A stretch of 64,000 nucleotides of DNA, taken from contig NC_085101.1 of assembly GCF_963422355.1 (NCBI RefSeq), positions 2,068,201 through 2,132,200 of the forward strand, given 5' to 3'. Under the pieces are notes generated by a model. That model did not search any database. It saw only the letters and a program-made list of their open reading frames with translations, and was not told where the DNA came from. How positions within the stretch are numbered: position 1 is the first letter of the stretch; each line of letters starts with the position of its first letter. Below, in pieces: positions 55,740 to 64,000 of the stretch. This stretch comes from Corticium candelabrum. Its lineage: Eukaryota; Porifera; Homoscleromorpha; Homosclerophorida; Plakinidae. Made by a program: the position numbers and the translations under genes.

Positions 55740-56760
55740 CTTTGATTGCGCAGGTATAAACGGCTAAAGCAGCAGAGTTTTAGATGTCAGGTATATTTAT
55801 CTAGTGAGTGTTCTATCAATTGAGTCATTTGTCGGTCGCATGATGACGGAAGCCGTACTGAGCGCGTTCAAAAATGTGAATTAGTGTGCGATTGACGGTC
55901 TGAAGAAGCTGAACGGACTCCTGTCTACATTATATTAAATACTGGTTTGTATACATCTTCAATTAAATTGTTGTGAGAATCAATTTTCTGTGCTAGCAAA
56001 TTAATTCACGGCCAGTTTCTTTCTATGGTTATTAAGAGGACTACACTAGACAAGCCTTGCAAGGTTCGTGCACGTGAGGCCACTCAGTTCTCCCTATGCC
56101 TCAATCAGATGATACGTTGTTGGTCTTATCCATTAGGGAGTATTTGGCCGGAGTGGCTTCTGTACAAACAGTTACGACGCACTGTGCAGCGCGTACATGA
56201 CTCATAAAGCTAAAGCAATTACCTGTAGCTTAGAGACAAATTATCTTGCTTCAAGAGAGGGTTATGTGCATGGCGTTTGCTGGAATTCGAAATATGAGCA
56301 AACTCAAACTGTCATATGAGTAGTTCGCTGTGAAATGATGACCGAAATCAATGAAAGACATGGCGGCTGGAATTGAACCAGCAATGTTTGTTGTTCGCAA
56401 TATACTGGCACATGTAACACCTTGTGGAAACCGTATTAAGCATGCAGTTAACGTAAATTTTATTTCAATTGAGATGCAGCAATTGCACACGAAAAGCCTC
56501 GTTCAACCGACCAATCACTTTGCACAACAGACAGAGGGATCTAATCTATCTAGGGATCAGAGGACTACAGCATATCTTAAATCAAATTAACTTCGTTTCC
56601 CACCGACGGTACGCCGCTGGTCTGGTTGTAGAAGCTGGGCAGGTTGGTTGCTGCATGTGGCTTCTGTACTGGCAGTCATGGCGAACACTTATAACCATCA
56701 AGGTAAAACCAATTAATTACATGAATGATTTGCCACTTAATTGTCTTCTTAGAGTATCGT
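55740..56760. repeat. Segmental duplication unit C
   Basis: Blocks here recur at 60830-61300 (unit A) and partly at 57300-57670 plus 59305 on (unit B): GGTCGCA.GATGACGGAAGCC, CACATGTAAC.CCTTGTGGAA, AAGCATGCAG and GATGCAGCAATTGCAC. Unit C seems to lack a recognisable peptide gene. The units are in the same orientation, so this is a tandem expansion. Confidence 0.6.
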
Positions 56761-57705
56761 GAAAGTGTTCTATCTCCACAAACTACAAAATTGACGTAAA
56801 CCTTGAATTGTTTTGAGCAGTTCTTTTGCTCTGAAACGAGAGCTTGGAGTTAATTCAGACGCAAAATTGGAAAATTGTTACTGGCAATGTTCTTTGGTCG
56901 CATGCGCACTATATACAGGTTATGTCCTGAATGCAGTCAGATAAGTGACGGTTTCTGTTGTCTGACATAATGCTGGAACTGACTGATGACAAATTGAAGA
57001 CATGCATGCAGCCTACAGATATTCTTTGACCAGATTTAGTTGGAAACCATACTAATCTATGTGCAACGCTATTGGAGCCAATGGTTTTCGTGCCTTCGAC
57101 GCTATATACACGTTGCGGTTCTGGCCGTAAGTTAGTTTGGTTGCAGTGACTTTGCTAACAGACAATTTTAATGTACCTAAACTAGAGCTAAAGCAAGTGA
57201 ACGAACTGCTACATAGAGCAGAAAATCTGCACTAAAGACTTGTGTATGCATAATATCTGCCAATATAGGCTTGCAAAAAGCATCGACTTCGAGCCGATAT
57301 GAGCAAATGTCACTATGAAACGAGTAAGTCAGTGAAAGACAGAGTGGACATCGCAAATTGGAACTGGCAATGTTTGGTGGTCGCAATACAGTTGGTGTAC
57401 CGCCTGAATGCAGTAATATTAATAAAATTTTTGCTTTGTGACCGAAGATTGCAAGCAGCTGCAGTCAAATCAAAAAGACATGTTGAGTATATAAACGCTG
57501 AATATTTTTGGAACAATTATGTAGTTAAAAATTATTCCAACCGATGCGAGCTTTTGACCAAAACTTTTTGTTGTAGGAATTGACTTGACATAGTTACGAG
57601 AATCCCGTTATACAATCACATGCACGTTGGAAACGTCGTTACCTTGAGCATACAGTTAACGCAATTTACAGCTCATGATGTATGGCGCGCCATGTGTGTC
57701 AAAAG

Positions 57706-57839
57706 TCGTTTCGTCGGCTCATTGATGTCGTTTTGTCGGCTCATTGATGTCGATTCGTCGGCTCGTTGATGTCGATTCGTCGGCTGGTTGATGTCGTTTC
57801 GTCGGCTGGTTGATGTCGTTTCGTCGGCTGGTTGATGTC
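57706..57839. repeat. 22-bp minisatellite, left arm (6 units)
   Basis: Units of the type TTGATGTCGTTTCGTCGGCT; 6 copies. Confidence 0.9.
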
Positions 57840-59098
57840 AGCGGGTGGCCTCAGGGTGCGTGACCATTTCGTCCATTACATTTTCAACAATTGAATAAAT
57901 ATTGAATTAGAAATTGAAAATAGCCTAGAAGTTGCTTGTTATCTCAATATTCAATTCTATTAAAAATTAAAATTGACTGATTGACAAACTATAATTATCT
58001 GCGGATTATAATAAATATTGAAAACATACTTAATATCTAACCAATTTCTATTTCAATGCAATGCAATATTGAAATTGCAAGCACGTTAGTTTAATTTTCA
58101 ATGTTAAATTCAATAATCAATTTAAATTTAATTTAATTATAAATTTTATTTTTATTTTTAATTTAAATTTTAAAAATTAAATTTTGAATTTTGAATTTGC
58201 ATGGCCAATTGGTCCATTCCATTTTTAATTTTTGAGACAAATTAAAAATTGAATGTCAAATTAAAAATTGACTGGCGTTGTTTGCTCTTACCTGCGAATT
58301 TTCAACACTTGCTGTGTCCACTGTGGACTCGGGCCCGCCACACGCGGGGAAGTCCCTAAAGGCTGTATAAAGGCTTTCTTATAACAGGCACCCTAGTGGA
58401 TACAACAAGCTACGACGTGTTAATTAACATGCGTACATCTCTAGACAACAATGTTTACAACAACGTGTAGAGGTGCCTGTACAGGCCTGTAAGAACCTTA
58501 TCATAACACTAAGTGTTTACCTGTGAATTGTTGATCTGTTGTATCCACTAAGGTTAGTGCCTCTAGGGACTTCCCGCGTGTGGCGGGCCCGCGTCCACAG
58601 TGGACACAGCAAGTGTTGAAAATTCGCAGGTAAAAGCAAACAACGCCAGTCAATTTTTAATTTGACATTCAATTTTTAATTTGACATTCAATTTTTAATT
58701 TGTTTCAAAAATTAAAAATGGAATGGACCAATTGGTCATGCAAATTTAAAATTCAAAATTTAATTTTTAAAATTTAAATTGAAAATAAAAATAAAATTTA
58801 TAATTAAATTAAATTTAAATTGATTATTGAATTTAACATTAAAAATTAAACTAACGTGCTTGCAATTTCAATATTGCATTGAATTGGAATAGAAAATTGT
58901 TTAGAAATTAAGTATGTTTTCAATATTTATTATAATCCGCAGATAATTATAGTTTGTCAATCAGTCAATTTTAATTTTTAATAGAATTGAATATTGAGAT
59001 TACAAGCAACTTCTAGGCTATTTTCAATTTCTAATTTAATATTTATTCACTTGTTGAAAATGGAATGGACGAAATGGTCACGCACCCTGAGGCCACCC

Positions 59099-59280
59099 GC
59101 TGACATCAATGAGCCGACGAAACGACATCAACCAGCCGACGAAACGACATCAACCAGCCGACGAAACGACATCAACCAGCCGACGAATCGACATCAACCA
59201 GCCGACGAAACGACATCAACCAGCCGACGAATCGACATCAACGAGCCGACGAATCGACATCAATGAGCCGACGAAACGAC
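59099..59280. repeat. 22-bp minisatellite, right arm (8 units)
   Basis: Inverted version of the left array, with 8 copies of ACATCAACCAGCCGACGAAA type. The frames through it on the plus strand are repeat artefacts. Confidence 0.9.
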
Positions 59281-59480
59281 TTTTGACAAACATGGCGCGC
59301 CATAATGATGCAGCAATTGCACATGAATCATTGTTTGATCGATAGTCTAATTTACTTAACAGAACAAACAAACTGATCTAATCTATTTATAGATCAGAAC
59401 TACAACAGATGGGACAATTAATTCATAGCGGAGTCGCCAAGTTCTCTTCACTTGTAGGCATCGCGTGGTGGCTTTGATAC

Positions 59481-59704
59481 TCACGGATTTCCGTCCATAG
59501 GAGAAACAGGCGTAGGATAAGCGCAGACACCCCAGTGACTTGGTGTGGGTTGCTGGCAATAGCACGGTGAACAACATTTGATGGGTTCACTTTTGAAGCA
59601 GCCACGAAACCCACATGGATAACAGTAGGTGCCCTTTACGATGTTCTGATCAGCATTAGTAGTTGCCAGCAAAACAGCAACAACAAAAAGAAAGCTCTCA
59701 GCAT
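59481..59704 (-). pseudogene. Secreted cysteine-rich peptide-like gene, copy B (frameshifted)
   Basis: ATG at 59704 opens MLRAFFLLLL, a signal-peptide-like start. The mature-like part is in another frame: TNADQNIVKGTYC, then CGFRGC, IKCCSPCYCQQPTP and a short proline-rich end before TGA at 59481. It has nine cysteines, with C-x2-C, C-C and C-x-C pairs. The frame change falls within the hydrophobic leader. The paralogue at 61270-61485 shares layout and most residues, which supports this being a real gene family. The function is unknown, with no match to a peptide family I can name. It sits just right of the foldback element in a segmental duplication. Confidence 0.55.
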
Positions 59705-60130
59705 GTTATCAATCTAGCAAGACATGACATTCAACTTCACTGACAAGAACTAGAGCTATGTACAAAGCACCATAAACGTCTGACCTTTCTATGAACCGTC
59801 AACGTCTAGGTAGTCTCAGAAATGTAACCAGTCAGGGACTTCAACCTTCCTGAATGAAATGAGAACTGACCGAGGTATAGTCAGTCCGGACTATTTTATA
59901 CGAAGAGACTTACTTACGAACTGTCTGGATGAGGATATTCAATTATATATAAATTTAATAATCACTTACGTGCACTGTCTAGAACTTGAATTTGTTAACT
60001 GCTATATGACTAGAGAATGAGACGGTCCTTATCAACTGAATATGTACTTTCAGAAATTTGATAATGCGCTCAAACTGTTAGTACATAATATAGCAGCTAC
60101 AGCATGTCTGACTGACTGAAAGGAAACGCG

Positions 60131-60829
60131 GCAGTCTGCATGTTAGTCTACTGAATGTAAGAAGACGTAAACCATTAACAATATTTTTGGCATAGTGCAT
60201 TTTAACAATAACGTATTAGGTTTATGGAATCGGGACAGCACAGCATAGTTTTTTGAATTTGAAACAATAGAAAATGTTAAAATCACCGATGCTATCAAAA
60301 ATTTGTCTTAAATTAAATATGTCTTAAACATGCTAATTTGCAAGATTTAAAAATTAATGGACATGCCCTAGAGACAAAGAACCATAAACAACTAGCCTTA
60401 TCAATTTCAATGAGTATCTAGTCTCGGAAATTTATAGCGAGATAGGGATTTCAAATTTTTTAAAGAACTGTGAGGAAAGCCATTCTTGCTATCTTATATA
60501 GAAAAAATATATTTACTAGTATAACTGCAAGAATATTAATTAAACCATTGATAAATTAATATTACTGTGTATCATAATTGATAAATTAATATTACTGTGT
60601 ATCATAATCATTGTGTTGCCTTATAAATCACAATTATCGTTAATTCTCAATGGAAAGGAATTTTCAGCCTGTAAAAAGCAAAAATATTAATTCACAATTT
60701 GACTGGACATCAGTCACCTGCTGATCACACTATGACTGGGCGTAAAACGGTTACCTTTAGCCCCAAACAGTAACTAAAAACTGAGACTAAAAACAATTAT
60801 TGTACACTTTTCTCATTTTGATTTTTCGA
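60131..60829. other. Stretch without a supported gene
   Basis: AT-rich, with a short direct duplication, ATTGATAAATTAATATTACT, near 60548 and 60577. No gene is seen. Confidence 0.4.
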
Positions 60830-61960
60830 TCGTGCAGGTACAGCGTGTAAAGCAGAAATAAGAACAAAAGAGTTGCACAAGTCATGCAGGTATAGTTATA
60901 GATTGCGCTAGCAACTGTGTTGTTGGTTGGTCGCAAGATGACGGAAGCCGGACTGAGCTAGTTCAATAATGTAAATCAGTGTGCGCTAAAGCTGGCTGAA
61001 CTGAACAAAACCCCAGACGTTCCAGAACAAAATGATCTGCTAGCACATGTAACTCCTTGTGGAACAGTATTAAATTAAGCATGCAGAAAATAATGCTCAT
61101 CTCAAGATGCAGCAATTGCACTTGAAGCCTTGTTTAATCAAGAGACAGAGCAGAACAAACAAACTGATCAAATCTATCTATATCAAAACTTCAACAGATG
61201 CGACGATTAGGTCACAACGAAAGTTTTCAAGTTCTCTTCACTTGTTGGCACAGCGCTGGGCTTTGACAGTCATGGATTGCTGGTCATAAGAGGAACAGGA
61301 TAAGCGTAGGCACCCAAATGGGGTGTAGGTTGCCATCAACGGCACGATTCGCAACATTTGATGAGGTTATCCTCATAGCAACCGTAAAATCCACATGGAA
61401 GACAATGTTTGGTGCCATTTCCTATGTCATGACTAGCGTTAGCAGTTACTAGCAGAACAACAGACAAGATAAAAACTCTCGGCATGTTTTCAATCTAGCA
61501 ATTATGACATGAAATTCAACTTGACTGACATGTAATGGAGCTACAGACAAAGCACCATAAACAGATGACCTTTCTATGCCTTTTGAAAATTCAAGTAGTG
61601 TCTGAACTGTAGGCAGCTAAAGACTACAACTGCACTGAAAGAAACGGGAACTGACAGAGGTAGTCAGCTTATATCATTCTATATAGAGAGCTCTTCTTCC
61701 TAACTGTCTAGATCAAGATATTGAATTGACTAGATTGAATAATCACTCACGTTCTCTGTTAAGAACTTTGATTTATTTACCGCTATCTGTCTAAAGATGG
61801 TCCTTAGATTTGCACTTTCGTGCGCCTTTTAGAATTATATAATGCTGTCACACTGCTAGTACATAAAATTGCAGCTACGGCATGCCTGACTGAAAGGAAA
61901 CGCTATTGCGTGTAAGAAGACATAGTTAGGTAAACAAATAACAGAAGCTGGCATAGTGCA
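60830..61960. repeat. Segmental duplication unit A
   Basis: Aligns in blocks with unit B (59305-60130) and unit C (55740-56760), including the peptide gene and its 5' flank (CTAGCA, TTCAACTTCACTGACA-type, and GCACCATAAAC). Confidence 0.65.
61270..61485 (-). pseudogene. Secreted cysteine-rich peptide-like gene, copy A (premature stop)
   Basis: ATG at 61485 opens MPRVFILSVVLLVTANA, a good signal peptide, in frame with HCLPCGFYGCYEDN and IKCCESCR. A TGA at 61338-61336 after 49 codons cuts it short of the final cysteines; beyond it the sequence still resembles copy B (WQPTPHLGAYAYPVP). Position and strand match copy B. A shorter six-cysteine product is conceivable, but loss of the tail is the simpler reading. 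Confidence 0.55.
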
Positions 61961-61969
61961 TGCTATATT

Positions 61970-62279
61970 CAGGAGCGGATACAGGATGTTGCACCTGTGC
62001 CACGGGCCCCAGGCAGTGCAATACTAGACTGGAGTTATAAGACTAAGACTTTCATGACTCTTTACATACATCGTTGCAATTGTTCTACTGCAGTGGTAGT
62101 AGGACCTTAGGTATATGTATTGAATGCCATGTTATTGTCTATGAAGAACCAATTGGAAGAGCTGACTTAGGACCTACCTAGCCACCGCATGACATGGTCT
62201 GGCCTGCTAAGAATTATCCGAAACAATTAAAGAATTATGCGGGTTTCCCCCTAGCAAAAGAGCCCTTGATTCGCCCCTG
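61970..62279. mobile_element. hAT-like MITE, 310 bp
   Basis: The left end CAGGAGCGGATACAGGAT and the complement of the right end (CAGGGGCGAATCAAGGGCT) are imperfect inverted repeats of the hAT type (CAGGGGCGGATCCAGG). ATATT flanks both sides (61965-61969 and 62280-62284). hAT elements usually make 8-bp duplications, so the 5 bp seen may be the surviving part. There is no coding capacity. Confidence 0.6.
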
Positions 62280-62639
62280 ATATTAGTTGAAGGCGCAGAA
62301 CTCTAACCAAATCAAATTCTTTTAAATAAAACTGTCACCTTATGATACATCTCTTTGCAATCATTTCATGCAGACTGTTACCGTAACGGGGAAATAAAGC
62401 ATTAAAATTACCTGTGTGGGCGAGGGTAGTAGCCGTATGTGTCGGCACGGTAACTCTGACAGCTGGTTCTAAAGGAAGATCGATACCTGTGCACTATATT
62501 TAACGTAAGGGCTGTGGGGCATGTTTAGCAAGTTGTGCTTTAATATATAGACCAAATTGAGACCCCAAATCTATCACGCAAGTCAATCACATGACATTGA
62601 GCCTCAAAAGTACAATATAGTTACTGCCAAGCGAAGACA

Positions 62640-62760
62640 CTAATACGGGGAATTGTCTAACTCGTAGCCCATTCAGCTTCTGTAGCCGGATGGACAGTAA
62701 GCTTCTTGCAGAAAGCTACTAGGCCTTGAATCTTTCTTTTAGCGAGTTTTAGTTGTTAGC
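62640..62760. repeat. Dispersed repeat, copy of 4128-4245
   Basis: Shares GGGGAAT, TCTGTAGCCGGATGGA-like sequence, AAGCTTC and CTGCAGAAAG-like blocks with 4128-4245 in the same orientation. Probably a gag fragment of the same degenerate retroelement family. Confidence 0.55.
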
Positions 62761-64000
62761 GACTTTCTCGAAATGGTACAGTGCAGCACATGCAGATCTT
62801 TTGGATTCACACACTAGCAAAACGGAAAATTTACTGTTGCTTCTCAAAATTTGTTATAAATAAACGGCAGATCGGCAGATTACAAAGCTTGCTGATTTGC
62901 TGGATAACAAAATAGAAGGACATCTTGTACGCGGTACTGTACCAATAGATGCTAAAAGTCAACCTTGCGCAACATCCCAGCCGTCACACAGACATTGTGC
63001 ATGAAGTTTTGTCTACGATCTAAAGGCAAGAATCCTAGAGAGTGCAAGGTGACAATTGTTAATTTCTATATCCATTCTAATATACTTCGTCGCTACTTAT
63101 GAATACTGTACTAAACATAAAATTTACTGTAGAAGAATATACGCACTTTAGAAAGGAAACTTTTCACCTTTCTCTTACTGTAACAAATTTACTTCTGACT
63201 TCGTCAAGGCAGAGTGGATTTAACTTACTATATTACTAGTTATTGTTAGACTGCGGCATCGCTTGATTAAAACGTGTTCATTCGTGTTTGTCGATGGTCT
63301 TTGATAAGACATCGCAGAAAGAATTTCAAAGACTAAGGAACTCTATTATCAAAATCGTAACATATTGTATATTTATTATTTTAGTTTATATACTGCTGTT
63401 GATAAGCTAAGAATAGTTGCGCATATCAGAACTACTGTTGACAAACCTGCAACACGTGTTGGATACAAAATATGTTTATTATATCAATGTTGTTGAAAAC
63501 GTTGAGTATTGTTACTCAGTTTATGTGGCATTGATTTGATGACAAAGGATACGACGCGTAAGCTGTTTGTGTCAACTCCTTATCAGGAGATTTTCGTTTG
63601 GTTTAAAAGTATGATAAATTCAATGTTTGTGCAAACTAAATGTAAGGTTTCTGTCACATGAATTTAGGTCATGTTTTCCAGTCTAGTTTCTTAATTAACA
63701 ATTAGCCCTGTGACTCTGACTTAATGTAAGCCTTTCTGTGAGGTGTACTTCTGGAGCCATAAATATTTTTATACTTTAATTAACAAAACCACTTAGACTG
63801 ATAAATATTTGTTGTCAGAGCTTAGTTTAATTAGAATGTTATTTCGATGTCGTTCGTAGTGAATAATACAGTGGCGACGGAGCTTTTTTGGATTTGGATG
63901 GCAAAACTTTCGTACAGATTGCCACCATTTTGAATTTAACTAAATATGATTGGCTTGTTATTAATTATATAATGTGTGACAGAATACTCCATAGCAGAAT
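62761..64000. other. Stretch without a supported gene
   Basis: AT-rich. A single hAT-type end (CAGTGGCGACGGAGC at 63871) occurs without a partner in the window. No gene is seen. Confidence 0.4.

Larger units (their letters stand above)
57681..59304. mobile_element. Foldback element with ~700-bp inverted arms
   Basis: The ends read TATGGCGCGCCATG and the complement CATGGCGCGCCATA. The left arm runs to about 58411 and the right arm starts near 58538, with about 125 bases between. A 6-bp target duplication ATGATG lies at 57675-57680 and 59305-59310. Inside each arm are a 22-bp minisatellite, then AT-rich sequence, then CGGGCCCGCCACACGCGG. There is no transposase. Paralogous units at 56470 and 61107 show the uninterrupted GATGCAGCAATTGCAC site, which confirms the insertion and its edges. 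Confidence 0.85.

Noticed and set aside
56366..56430. tRNA-like T arm on the minus strand (GCTGG-TTCAATT-CCAGC)
   Set aside because: No matching acceptor 5' strand, D arm or anticodon arm upstream. The sequence is part of the segmental duplication and decays in the other copy.
57681..59304. CRISPR-like array (regular 22-bp repeats)
   Set aside because: Repeats are direct tandem units without spacers, in a eukaryotic foldback element.
58994..59345. Plus-strand frames rich in 'DINQPTKRHQ' repeats
   Set aside because: They are the 22-bp minisatellite inside the foldback arm.

Overview
This window is animal (metazoan) nuclear DNA. There are no bacterial operons or ribosome binding sites. Introns are short (54-72 bp in the clearest gene), with GT-AG borders and pyrimidine-rich acceptors. 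There is a tRNA-derived SINE, Ty3/gypsy LTR elements, LINE fragments, DNA-transposon relics and many long microsatellites. The protein families present (RAG1 N-terminus-like proteins, PB1-like/SAMD3-like genes, PIN+CXC proteins) are the ones commonly multiplied in sponges and cnidarians. I infer an early-branching marine invertebrate, perhaps a sponge; nothing in the window proves the taxon.

Layout. 1-2.74 kb: a decayed LTR-type element with gag, zinc-knuckle and protease remnants, and an RRM (RNA-binding) domain remnant between its LTR-like ends. 2.9-7.3 kb: inverted and dispersed repeats, a LINE 3' fragment with a restriction-like endonuclease end, and a small inverted-repeat element. 8.6-11.3 kb: two copies of a first exon plus its upstream region, one intact and one dead. 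12.5-17.35 kb: a multi-exon plus-strand unit with a zinc region, RING and zinc finger matching the N-terminus of RAG1, a GGRP exon like the RAG1 nonamer-binding region, a transposase-like core, and a following OTU-type cysteine protease segment. 18.6-22.6 kb: a plus-strand gene resembling SAMD3-like proteins, with a SINE in an intron. 25.2-29.57 kb and 30.93-34.84 kb: two minus-strand Ty3/gypsy elements with LTR pairs and primer-binding sites. 36.4-38.9 kb: the best intact gene, a polytopic membrane protein with a 774-codon frame. 41.3-50.05 kb: a PIN/CXC pseudogene on the minus strand and an inverted partial copy of its 5' end. 50.1-52.45 kb: a LINE fragment and a pogo-like non-autonomous element. 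55.7-62 kb: tandem segmental duplications carrying two broken copies of a small secreted cysteine-rich peptide gene, a 1.6-kb foldback element whose empty site is visible in its paralogues, and a hAT-like MITE.

Most recognisable coding sequence carries stops or frameshifts while splice sites remain good. This fits a gene-poor, transposon-rich accessory region. Indel errors in the assembly could explain some single-base frameshifts, but not the full set of in-frame stops. All family names come from motif recognition by eye, without database searches.
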